From Voacanga thouarsii (Eukaryota; Streptophyta; Magnoliopsida; Gentianales; Apocynaceae): a stretch of DNA of 64,000 bases. Within the stretch, counting starts at the first letter, position 1; every line of letters begins with the position of its first letter. Location: positions 186,001-250,000 of the forward strand of contig JANUWF010002022.1 of NCBI GenBank assembly GCA_026120185.1, in the 5' to 3' direction. Position numbers and translations under genes: made by a program. This document shows positions 37,596 through 48,900 of the stretch, one piece after another. The notes under the pieces are model-generated. The model was not told the DNA's origin, did no database searches, and saw only the letters and a program-made list of their open reading frames with translations.

Positions 37596-39171
37596 CAACA
37601 ACTCTTATTGCTATTTCCACTAGAAAAATTATTTTCTATTCAATCCACAATCTATCTCCCTATTTTCACCTCGGGTAAAAATTACCATTTTGCCCCTCTC
37701 ACACAATACTCACCAACAAGACTTCAAGACCATAAAAATCAAATCCAAAGCACATAGAAATCATATGAAAATATATTTAATTATGAAATAAAGTATGATA
37801 TGCATCCCAACCCCCTTACTCTGAGGTTGGTTTTGACCGGGGTTTCACAGTTGACACGAATTTTGAGACGACGAAAAATTGTCAAAATAAAGCAGAACAT
37901 AGTGGAACCGGTGCTGGATCTGAGAACCAAGGCGGCACTGGCTGCATTTTGAAATACATTGTGCGGAATTCAAAAAAAAATACATTGAGTGGAGAACCAG
38001 AACGCAACCGGCGCCAACTCTGAGAACCAAGGCGGCGCTGGCTGTGCCCTAAAGTTAAGGCGGTGCTTGATTTTTCTACGTGATTTTGGTAATCTGTGGA
38101 GTTTTAGTATCTTCCAAATTCTACTCGGCCAAGAACATTGTACCAACAAGTTTAGGCACTTCCTAAGCCTATAAATAGATGAAAAACACGAGGAAAAGAG
38201 AGAAAATTCATTGATTATCACAGAAAATCACTGAAATCAAATAAGGAATTCTTCAAAATAAGGAGGGTTGTGCAAGAAGGTCTTCAAAGGAAGAAGAAGG
38301 AGGCATGTCTATGAGTGCTTTCTTTTACTTTGTTTTCTTTTTCTTGAACAATGATATGTTAATTGTTTTATTGTAATTTGACATTGTTTTAGATATTCAT
38401 AATTTTTAGAGTTATTTGATATTTTGATTAGTTGATTGTTCTTCTTGGTATTTAATTACTTGGGCGTATTACGAGATTAATTGATTGTTTCTTTTCATTA
38501 GCTTGCTAGACTAAAGAGGTTGATAGTAGTTGCAATTGATTAATTTCATATTCATTGGCTGTTAACTTGCTAAACCAAAGAGGTTAATTGATGAGGATTG
38601 AGTAATTAAAGGTTAATTGATGTCTGCCAGACCAAGGATTCATTGATTAATTTCATGCTTTAAATTTGCCAGATAAAGGAAATTTAATTAAGAATTGTGT
38701 TTAATGCGTCTTTTGGGTGAATTAGTTGAGACAGACCAAGTGATGCTAATTTATCTAGAGGATAGTGATTTCATGGATTGACCATCGAAATGAATCTACC
38801 TTTATCCTTCTTGATTCCAAGAGAATAATTAGTTATGATAATGGTTGGGTACTTTAAGATCATGTTTGTCAAAATAATGGTTTGAGTTACATACTTCTCC
38901 ATCCTTGACATGTATATATTTTTATTTTTATTTTCTTTTGTTTTATTGTATTTCTTTTTCACTTTATCGAGTCGGTTAAACAATGAAAGAAAGGTGATTA
39001 ATGTATACTTGTTCCTGGAGGATCGACACTCGTTTGAATCCTATGCTCTGTTAATAATGAGTGCGCTTGCTCATATGTGTAATTTAGGGTTAACGTTTTA
39101 ATTTGAACTTGATTGGGAATGTGTTTATTTTTATATGATTTTTTATACCCAAATCCAAACACATCAGGGAC

Positions 39172-39273
39172 CCCTGGCTTATGGTGAGTAAGGTTGGTAT
39201 AGAGATTCCAAGCTTATGGGGAGTAAGGTTGGTATGGGGACCCTTGGCTTATGGTGAGTAAGGTTGGTAAAAG
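39172..39273 (+). repeat. 35-bp minisatellite units of LTR H
   Basis: Units with the core GGCTTATGGTGAGTAAGG lie at 39172-39206, 39207-39241 and 39242-39273. A first unit lies at 29019-29052 on the far side of the nest. The G solo LTR inserted at the boundary between unit 1 and unit 2. Confidence 0.9.
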
Positions 39274-39850
39274 TGTGCTGCGGTGCACTAGGTATGTTGC
39301 GATATACCTGAGCAAAAGTATGATGCTGTGTAGTTATTCTAGCACGCACAGTTGAGTACTATAGGCTGCTATCTCGGTACAATGATACATGGAGTCAAAG
39401 GCAAGGATTGCGGGATTTGCATACAGGCTGACCTTTTGTTGGAGAAGTGCTTATGATTTGAAAATCAGGGTAATATTTTGAAACTAAAATACTGTTTTCT
39501 AAAAATGATTAAATTCTGAATAAACTCTTCTTTAGAGAGTTTTGGAATTGTTTCCAATGAACAAATGATATGTTATTCCACAAAAGCTTTACGTACTCTG
39601 TTCTTTCATAACAGGGGACTCAGTGGGTGATTTTTCACTCATACGTATCTTTTATCTTACCTTTTGTAGGATCTGGAGTTGAGCAGACCTACAGATAGAA
39701 AGATGATACCACAATGTTAGCAGAATAGGTCTGGTTGACTTCCGTTTCAATTATGTACTTACTACTGTTGTAGTTGGGATGGCATGTATGAGATTCTCTG
39801 ATATATGTACATATGTGGCCATCAGTATGGGATATTGTATGAGTTTGGAC

Positions 39851-39853
<3 letters not shown>

Positions 39854-39925
<72 letters not shown>

Positions 39926-39926
39926 T
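39854..39926. repeat. (TA)n microsatellite
   Basis: About 73 bp of TA dinucleotides with two TACA interruptions lie in the right part of LTR H. Confidence 0.95.
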
Positions 39927-40004
39927 TGTATATTTACTCTGTTGGTTTCGTTATAAAAATCGCTTATCTGGGAAACTGGATGGGGCGGCACCCGGTATTG
40001 ATAT

Positions 40005-41524
40005 TGTTACGAATATGCCCTAAAACAATTTGTACTTATTCTATTGTCATTATGTATTATGAAATAATATGAGGCATTTTTTTCCATGAATAGTGCGTTT
40101 AGTTTTGTGGTCATCAAGTACGTGACTTGATAGTAAAATCTTATAACAAATACAATGACTATTCTTAAATTGTCCCTGATAGATTATTATTAGTAAAACA
40201 ATAATAAATTAATATTAGTATATTTTTGACTTGATGGCTATGTTCTACTGGCCATGGATATATGTGATATCAAGTCAAAACATAAATAAATGTTAGAGAA
40301 CATTGTATTAGACATGACCCACAGTGAGAATACTTTATGGAACATGTCATAGGTACTTTCTAGTCATAATGATATTAAAAGTCCTTCAACCTGAATTCAT
40401 CATAGTTTTTTATGTGATAAATTCTATATTTTGACGTTGTCTGAAGTTGTATTTAACTAGATAATAAATTAGAGCACAGTTGGATATAGAATAAACTAAG
40501 TAGAGGAATATGATTGATAGTGAAGAAATTTGTCCCTCTCAATTTTGGGAGAGATGTCCATAGACCTCTTGATAAGTTAGACTGTTAAAATGCATGGCCC
40601 TACTCAAATATATCAATTTGAGATATTGATATCATTTGTTTGAACAGTCTACTATGAGATCAAGAAATAGTTGATTAAGCTTAATAATGATGACATGCTC
40701 CGTGCCTTATGCCTAATTTAGATATCATGTAACAAAATGACTAAATATAAAGTTATGGTTTGGTTCAAAGAGATCACTGATCTTCGTTTAACTTGGATAG
40801 TTATAATATTTTACTAGAAATTACTTATAACTTGTGGGCTATTTAAATGTGATTTGGGCACACTACCAGTGTTAAATGATCCTATAGAGTTACACATTAA
40901 GCGAACACGTTAGGTTATATTCCTAGTAACCAAGTTCAATGTATCTAGAAATATGTCTTAGTTAATTGAACTTAGAAAAATGACCAAATACAATTAATCG
41001 GGAAATATATCCACATTCGATGTATCTGGAGGATGTCCAGATTATAATAATCTGACTCAGTAAATTAGTTAGTTAAATTACCAAGATAATAACAAAATCT
41101 TGTCATATCAATTTTAATTTAATTTGAATTTAAAATAGATTATGATAAAATATTATGAGAGTTGGACTCCAAGAGGCTCGGGTGGTTTTAAAAAGAAAAC
41201 CCTAGCCGTCTTCTTAAGTTAGTTCTCTGTCAAAACATTCATGCCTCCATTACTAGAAAAATTAAACCTCTCAAAACCCTAGGCACTAGCACTCCCGAAT
41301 AACGAGCTGGTTCACTGTGTGTATCCAATAGAGGACGTTCACACATTGCAGTGTCTAGTGATCGTTCGAGTTACACACACACCTCTAAAATCAGAACATA
41401 GAGGTCTTGATTGCGGCGAACAGAGGTAATTCTATAACCCCTAGATCGTCTTAATCGTTTGGCTTGGGTCCTCGGAAGGGATTTGTGGATATTTTTCGCG
41501 TTTAGGAGTCCACAAATCCCAACA
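40005..41524 (+). mobile_element. 5' LTR of Copia-2
   Basis: It begins TGTTACGAATATGCCC and ends CCCAACA one base before the primer-binding site, a length of about 1.52 kb. It aligns along its length with the 5' LTR of Copia-4 (57468-58920), so the two are the same family. The preceding bases GATAT would be one half of the target duplication, but the other half is lost because the 3' end of the element is missing. Confidence 0.8.
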
Positions 41525-42924
41525 GTGGTATCAGAGCAACTTGCTAAACGATTAGGTTGATTCATCTATGTTAATCGTATTGTTGAATATATGTATGATA
41601 TACATGTAAATGGATAAATTTCGTTTAATTTGAACTGTATATATCAGTATGTTCACATGATTATAATTTTAGAATACTTAGCATGGACTGCCTGAAAGTA
41701 TGTTTATTTTGTGTGTATTAATTATTTGATCAGACCAGATTATTTGCAGATTGTTTGTAAACTAGTCTATTTTAATATAATATAGTATCATAAGCACGCT
41801 ATCTGCCATTTTAAGTTGCAAATTATTTATATTAAGCTGCCATGATAATTTGTTATTTGTATCAATATGGTTAAAAGGGAACGCAGATTATCTATAATAT
41901 GGAAATTCACGGCGACTGTTACTAAGGGGACCGAACGTTAATCTGATTAATATTCAAAAATCCAAAGGTAAAATCTCATTCAATGAGAGAAGGAAAAATC
42001 ATTTTTCCTTCGGGGGGCGCTGCCCCTTGGAACATCGACTATCTGTTCGTTGTGTGTTATTCGTTAGCGTATTTTGATTGTAGTTGTGGATTATTCTGAA
42101 CAGTGCATAGCATAGCTGTTTTACCCCAATGTGATTGGCAGGTTTCATTCTGGTTATTTTGAGTTGTAATTTTTTAAATACGGCCTGCGTGTCGTTTTTC
42201 ATTGTTGTAAAATTGTAGTTGCTTCCTAGAATAGGAATTATTTTATTTTATCATCCAATATAAAAGAAGATGGAGGCCTAGAATTACAACCAATGAGGAG
42301 TATGCTCAAGGCATTAGAGAATTCCCAAGGAGTTTATATGCCTAGATTGACCACCTTGATCTTCACTTTGCTCGTGATGATCAATATAGGTTATGGGACA
42401 TGCTATGCCACTTTTATGTATGTCTTACATGCATATTTGATATGTTTATTTCATTCTTACTACAATCAAAGTTTTATTTAATTAAAATAAAAAAAATTAA
42501 GCTTTAAATGCCTTCCAAAATCAAACACTTGTTATTACTTGGATCATCATATGTTCATTCCTACCAAAGTAGGATCCTTTTGATTATCTAAGTGAGACAA
42601 GATGAAAAATGATTTTCCATATGTTTGATATGGTTTGACTGAACTGGACTATCAAAATAGTTTTGGGCCTAGGGCATTATATGAGATTTTTTAGCTGGGA
42701 TATTTGATGCCTATCTCATTTAAATTTGAGTTTTATTTAATTATAAGATTAAAGCCAAAGCTTACTTAGGATTAAAATAAAATATTTTAAATATAAAAAA
42801 AAAAGTTTTTTTGACCCACTAAGAAATATCAAAATGTTGAAGTTTCAAAAGTTTAAATGTTTTTTGTAGGAATTTTTCATTAAGGCCTCAAAATTAATTA
42901 CTTTGCATATTTTGTATATAAATA
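41525..42924 (+). mobile_element. Primer-binding site and leader of Copia-2
   Basis: TGGTATCAGAGC (41526-41537) is the classic initiator tRNA-Met primer site. The 1.4-kb leader carries a tight hairpin cluster: CTCATTCAATGAG (41975-41987), a perfect 10-bp stem GAAGGAAAAA/TTTTTCCTTC around TCA (41989-42011), and GGGGCGCTGCCCC (42014-42026). Only one GC unit is present here, against several in Copia-4. A long AT-rich stretch follows to the gag ATG. Confidence 0.8.
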
Positions 42925-43803
42925 ATGGCAACAAATAGTTGGAATAACTTATTGCGATATGTGCTCGAGAAAGACAAGCTTAGTCAGACTAATTTTCTTG
43001 ATTGGGCACGTAACTTAAGAATCGTTCTTAAGCAAGAAAAATAGCTCTATGTTCTTGAAAATCATATTCCCCCTACTCCAGCAAATAACGCTCTAATAGC
43101 TGAAAAAGATGCTTATAGTAAGCACAAAGATGACTCTAACTATGTTACTTGCCTCATGATAGCAACCATGAACTCTGAACTTCAAAAACAGTTTGAAGAA
43201 GCAGAGGTATATGACATGATTGTGCATCTGAAGAAAATATTCCAAGAGCAAGCACGACAAAAGAGATTTGAAACTCACAAGGCATTAAATGCATGTAAAA
43301 TGATTTCTGGTACCTCAGTAAGTGCTCATGTCCTTAAAATAAAAGGCTATCTTGATCATCTTGAAAAGCTTAATGCTCCTGTTAATCATAACATGGCCAC
43401 ATATTTGATCTTGGACTCATTACCTCCTAAGTATGACCAGTTTATCATGAATTTTAACATGTACAGTATGGAGAAATCCATTACTGAATTGCATGGGATG
43501 CTAAAAAAAACTAAACTGAACATTAAGAATAATACTCCTAGTGTTCTAATAGTTTAAAAAAGAAAAGGGAAAAAGAACAATCGAAAGGGCAAAGTTATGG
43601 CTAGTAAGGGTAAGGATAAGGCTGAGTCCAAATTCAAGCCCAAACCTAAGACCAAGACACCAAAGGAGGGATCTTTCTACCATTGTGGTGAACAAGTACA
43701 TTGGTTAAGAAATTGCAAGCTCTATTTGGAAGCAAAGAAGAAGAAGGACAGTAAGACTGCCGCTTCAAGTATTTATATTATAGAAATTAATTTATCTACT
43801 TTT
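42925..43803 (+). pseudogene. Copia-2 gag, interrupted
   Basis: It starts with ATG at 42925 (MATNSWNN) and has in-frame stops at 43042 (AAA-TAG), at about 43555 and elsewhere. Landmarks are FLDWARNLRIVL, YDMIVHL, LILDSLPPKYDQF and a basic tail. The zinc knuckle reads FYHCGEQVHWLRNC, missing its first cysteine. It is clearly the same family as the gag at 60395, which lacks most of these stops. No protein of full length can be made from this copy. Confidence 0.85.
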
Positions 43804-45993
43804 GATTCATAGGTATTAGATACTGGTTGTGAATCTCATATTTGTGTAAATGTGCAAGGTCCAAAAAAGAGTAAAGCCTTGGCAAAAAGCGAAGTGGACC
43901 TATGAGTTATAAATGGAGCAAAAGTTGCTGCAGTAGCTGTAGGAACTTTTAAATTAATTTTACCTAGTGGGCTTGTTTTAGAACTGAATGATTGTTTTTA
44001 TACTCTTGCTATGAGTAAGAATATTATTTCAATTTCTTATTTAGATATAGAAGGTTTTGAATTTGTTATTTGGAATAACATTTGCTCCATTAATAAAAAT
44101 GGCATTTATTACGAAAATGCCTCATTATCAAATGGGCTCTATATTCTTAATCTTTGTGGATCTTCAAACAAGTCTATCTATAACATTAATACTAAGAGAT
44201 TGAAATCTAATGATTTCAATCAGACTTACTTCTGGCATTGTCATTTGGGCCATATAAATGAGAAATGCATTACAAGGCTTCATAATGATGGACTTCTAAA
44301 TTCGTTTGATTTAGAATCTTATGAAACATGTGATTCTTATTTATTAGGTAAAATGACTAAAGCACCTTTTAAGGGACAAAATGAAAGGGCAACTAATTTA
44401 TTGGACCTAATACATACTGATGTATGTGGACCAATGAATACACATGCTAGAGGAGGATTTTAGTACTTTATTACATTTACAGATGATTTCAGCAGATATA
44501 ACTACCTATATCCGATGAAATATAAATCTGAATCGTTCCAAAAATTCAAAGAATTTCAAAATGAAGTACAAAATCAGCTGGGCAAAAGTATCAAAATACT
44601 TCGATCAGATCAAGGTGGTGAATACTTAAGTCGCAAATTTGATGAGCGTCTTAAGAATTATGGAATTATCTCCCAATTAACTCCACCTGGAACACCTCAA
44701 CGGAATGGTGTATCTAAATGGAGAAATCGGACTTTATTAGATATGGTTCGATCCATGATGAGTCAAACTGGTCTTCTAATCTCCTTTTGGGGTTATGCCC
44801 TAGAGACTGCTGTGTTCATACTAAATTGAGTTCCATCTAAATCGATTCAGAAAACGCCATATAAGATATGGACTGGGAGACAACCTAGTTTGTCGTTTCT
44901 CAAGATTTAGGGTTGCAAAGTTTATGTAAAGCATTTATTATCTGATAAACTTGTACCCAAATCAGATAAATGCATATTTGTGGGGTATCCTAAGGAAACT
45001 AAAGGATACCAATTTTATCACCCAAAAGAAAATAGAGTAATTGTTGCACAAAATGGATTCTTTCTTAAAAAGGAATTTATTTTCAAGAACCAGTAGGAGT
45101 AAAATACATCTCGATGAGATTCAAAAGCCACAATTAGTATCCGAACCGAACAATAAACCTTGATTAGATAGCTCACAAGTCCAATGTAAACCTACTTCTA
45201 TAGAACAAGGACCTCAAAGATCTAATAGGGTTCGTCAACAACCTGAGAGATATGGATTCCTCATCACTGACGATCATAATGTGGAGCTCATGGTTAATGA
45301 TGAGCCCACTTCCTTTCAAAAAGCCATTAAGAGTTTTGACTCTGGAAAATGGCTAAAGGCCATGAAGTCAGAGATGTAATCCATGTATGGTAACCAAGTC
45401 TGGACTTTGGTTAATCTACCTGAAGGTTCAAAAACCATTAGGTGTAAATGAGTTTTCAAAAAGGAAATAGACATGGAGGAAAATGTGCATACTTACAAAG
45501 CATGACTGGTAGCAAAAGGTTATAAACAAACTCATTGTATAGATTATGATGAAACCATTTCACCAGTTGTAATACTTAAATCTATTAGAATTCTTCTTAT
45601 CATAGCAGCATATTATGATTATGAGATTTGGAAAATGGATGTCAAAACTACGTTCCTTAATGGAAACTTACTGGAAGATGTGAACATGACATAGCTTGAG
45701 ATTTTTGATGATCCTTTGAATTCTAATAAAGTGTGCAAGCTTCAAAGATCGATTTATGGATTGAAGCAAGCATCTCGAAGCTAGAATCTTCATTTTGATG
45801 AAGTAATTCAAGAATTTAACTTTATCATAAATGAAAATGAGCCTTGTGTCTATAAGAAAACCAGTGGGAATGCAATAGTCTTTTTAGTACTTTATGTTGA
45901 TAACATCTTACTTATTAGAAATGACATCCCAACTCTACAAAGTGTAAAGACATGGTGGGAAAATTGTTTCTCAATGAAAGACTTAGGTGAAGC
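43804..45993 (+). pseudogene. Copia-2 pol, truncated within reverse transcriptase
   Basis: Protease is around VLDTGCESH. The integrase zinc motif is HCHLGH...CDSY (the last cysteine is lost), followed by HTDVCGPM, LRSDQGGEY and GVSKWRNR, where the expected glutamate is lysine. Reverse transcriptase has LVAKGYKQ, MDVKTTFLNG, YGLKQAS and YVDNILL (YVDD changed to YVDN). Many stops are TGG-to-TAG or CAA-to-TAA type. The frame ends abruptly at GACTTAGGTGAAGCT (45979-45993), where LTR sequence of Copia-3 starts. RNase H and the 3' LTR are missing. Confidence 0.9.
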
Positions 45994-48900
45994 TAAATCA
46001 CCCCCTTGTGATTGTCCAGGATAATCTAATAATCCAGGGCCCTAAAAACATAACTCTAGAATGTGTTCTTTTGGATAGCTTCCAATGATAAGTAAGTACA
46101 TTTGAGTGAGTCATAGATGTATCGAATTAAAGATCTAAGGATAGTAGATGTCTTTGAGATGGGTGTTTGTACATTTGTCATGTCTCATTGATAGGTGTTG
46201 TGTCCGGACTTGGGTATAAAAATCATACAAAACTAAGCACATTCCCAATCAAATTTAAATTAAAACTTTAAACCCAAATCACACATATGAGCAAGCGTAC
46301 TCATCATTAACTGAGCATAGGGTTAAAACGAGTGTCGATCCTTAAGGAATAAGTAGACATTAATTACCCTTCTTTCATTATTTAACCGATTCGATAAAGT
46401 GAAAAATAAATAAAAATAAAAATTAAAAAGAAAATAAAATACAAATATGTATATGTCAAGGATGTAGAATTATGTACTCAAGCCATTGTGTAGACAAACA
46501 TGATCTTAAAGAAGTTAACCATTATCATAACCAATCATTCTCTTGGCACCATGAAGGATGAAGGTAGACTCACTTTGATGGTCAATCCATGAAATCACTA
46601 TCTTCTAGATAAATTAGAATCACTTGGTTCGTCTCAACTAATTCATCCAAAAGATGCATTAAACACAATCCTTAATTAAATTCCCTTAGTCTCGGCAAAT
46701 TTAGAACATGAAATTAATCAATGAACCCTTGGTCTCGGAGGACATCAATTAACCTTCAATTACCAGTTCTTAAACAATTAACCCCCTTTGGTCTAACAAG
46801 TCAATTGCCAACAGAATATGAAATTAATAAATCGAAACAACCATCAACCCCCTTTGGTCCAGTAAGTCAATGGCTAGAATCAACTAACTAATCTCGTAAT
46901 AAACACAAGTAATTGAATACCAAGAATAATAACCAATTAATCAAAAGATCAAATAACTCTAGAAATCATGAATATCTAAAACAATGTTGAATTACAATAA
47001 AATAATTAACATATCATTATTCAAGAAAAAGAAAACAAAGTAAAAGAAAGAACTCATAGACAAGCCTCCTTCTTCTTCCTTTGAAGACCTTCTTGTACAA
47101 CCCTCCTTGAACTATTAATCTCGAGAAAATATTGGTAATGCACTCAAAAATAAATCTAAGTCCCTACATTGTGCACCCACCCTTTTCTATGTACATTGGC
47201 CTTTATTTATAGGCTTACAAAGTTCCTAAAAGAATCCTAAATAAAGAAGAAGAAATTACCTAAATATAATCCAAAATCAAAAAGGAGTAATAAAAACTAA
47301 ATAAAAGTCTAAGAAAAATCTAAATAGCAAAACACTAAATAATCGCCATTGACTTTGTTAAATTGGAATTTTAGTTTAATTTGGATTTTGCTCTCGGCTT
47401 TGTCATCTTGTGCTGAAATTGCACTTCTGTCGAATTTGGAATCGATGAAGTTGCTTCAATAGATGTTGAATTGCAATTGCTAAAATTGGTTTCTTATTGA
47501 AGCCTACTAGAATTTGTCCAAGCCGCCGAAAATCCTTGTCTTTGTGCGTCGGCTCGATTGAGCCAATTTCCATCTACTTCGGCTGAAGACCGAAACTGCT
47601 TTCTGTTTGTGCTTTGTTCTTGTTTCGGCTGCTTCCTTTACAGCCTACCATTGTTGACTTTTTTTCTCCACCTTGGCCCTACCAAAATCCTTGCTTTTCT
47701 TTGTTGCAATTGTTTCCTTTTTCTGTCGGCTCAATTGAGCCATGAAGTGGCTTACCGATTTCCCTTCTTCTTTTGCTAATTGCTGACCGAACTTCCTTCC
47801 TCTTTCTTCTTCTTTTGCTTTTGTCTTTTCTTTGCTTAGCCGTTTTTGTTGACTTCTCCTCACTGTGGACCCACCGAAACTGTTTCTTTATTGATCAATT
47901 TCCTTGCTTCCGTTGCTTTTGTCTTCCTTTCCTCCGTTCTCGGCTTGCTTAGCCGTGAGCCATGACCAATTGCTTCCCCTTCCTTTCAAATTTCAATTGC
48001 AATACTCTATTCCTTCAATTCCTTCGTGCTTTTCTTTGTTCCACCAGTAGCTAACCGCGCGCGGCTGTCCTTCTCGGAATTGGTGCCGCCTATATTCTGT
48101 TTTGTGACGATTTTACTTTACTTTATTCCTAAAATTTGAAATAATGCACCAAATACCTTTCTAAGGGTAAAATCTTAAATATAAAGAAATATGGCTAGTT
48201 ATTTCATAAAATATATCACAAAATAATATCAAATAACTTGAAAAAATATGACTAATTCAGGCCCTATCAATAGGTGTTACATAAAGGGGTATTTCTATCA
48301 TTTCACCTGTAGGTCGGAGATATTGTTATAGCAATATTTTTCTTAGAGTCAATATTTCCATATGGTGATAAATGAGAATATTTAAAATGGTAAAATGTAG
48401 CTATTTGATAATAATGGCATTTTAGTCATTTTAGTAGCCATGAATAATATGTCTCTTGATCCCCGGAGTAGCTCAAGTTACCTTGGTGTTATCTAGATTC
48501 AATTTGGCCTTAATGGATAATTATCTGGAAAAAAATAAAATCTATTCTAAGAGTCCAATTAGAATTAATTAATGAGTCTTAAATTTTTTATAAGACCCAG
48601 AAAAGATAATTAATTAATTAAGAGGATTGGGCTAGAATAAATTAATTCATTGGGCTGATATATGTTGATATATATTAAGAGTCCAATTGGTATTAATTAA
48701 TTTATCTTAGGTATTTAATAAAGCCCAAAAAAGATAATTAATTAATGAAGAAGATTGGGCTAGTCTTGAATTGGTTTTTGAGCTTAACACCAAGCCCATT
48801 AGGGCTTAGTGTATTTCAGCCCACTAGGGCTTTATTAAGCCCTAGGGTGACTGAAATATATAGCTAAAAAGAGGTAGGATTTTGTAAGAAGCTCTCTCCT

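Larger units (their letters stand above)
29280..37849 (-). mobile_element. Outer giant solo LTR E (Tekay/Del-like), split by another E
   Basis: The plus strand starts TGTAACACCCCGAAGCC (29280) and ends GGGGTTTCACA (37849). The 5-bp duplication GTTGA is perfect (29275-29279 and 37850-37854). Without the inner insertion it is about 4.29 kb, made of 29280-30987 and 35271-37849. On the minus strand it begins TGTGAAACCCC. No primer site, pol motif or second direct LTR occurs, so it is read as a solo LTR of a long-LTR gypsy lineage. A frame at 29784-30047 is present but resembles no protein. The GA/CT run at 35878-35906 corresponds to 32931-32956 of the inner copy. Confidence 0.85.
29053..39166 (+). 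mobile_element. Family G solo LTR with a nested 8.6-kb insertion
   Basis: The LTR consists of 29053-29279 and 37855-39166, starting TGATAGGGGCTAAATTAG and ending CCAAACACATCA. Without the insertion it is about 1.54 kb. The 5-bp target duplication GGGAC is perfect (29048-29052 and 39167-39171), so it is a solo LTR with true ends. It inserted in LTR H inside a 35-bp tandem repeat. Its GC island (29229-29279, 37850-38070) is split by LTR E. The conserved block reads CATGTCTATGAGTG at 38304-38317. A repeated phrase about TTGCTAGACTAAAGAGGTT recurs with a period near 60 in 38500-38740. Confidence 0.9.
39172..39990 (+). mobile_element. Right part of LTR H
   Basis: H resumes after the GGGAC duplication with three more 35-bp repeat units. 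It continues through phrases such as GGGGACTCAGTGGGTGA and TTTGTAGGATCTGGAGTTGA, and may end at GGGGCGGCA (39990). The downstream CCCGG (39991-39995) matches the upstream CGTGG (26908-26912) at only three of five positions, so this end is uncertain. A (TA)n run occupies 39854-39926. Confidence 0.45.

Noticed and set aside
47558..47863. Overlapping plus- and minus-strand frames of about 73 codons
   Set aside because: They lie in the island of a G solo LTR. The apparent hydrophobic or basic character comes from CT-rich composition.
46196..48269. DNA transposon (hAT or Mutator type) with an 8-9 bp duplication
   Set aside because: The shared ATAGGTGTT at both sides first suggested this. Aligning the ends with other G copies puts the terminus at TGTTGTGTCC with a 5-bp ATAGG duplication and TG...CA ends, and the body matches G LTRs. 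The extra identity is chance overlap of the element start with the target.
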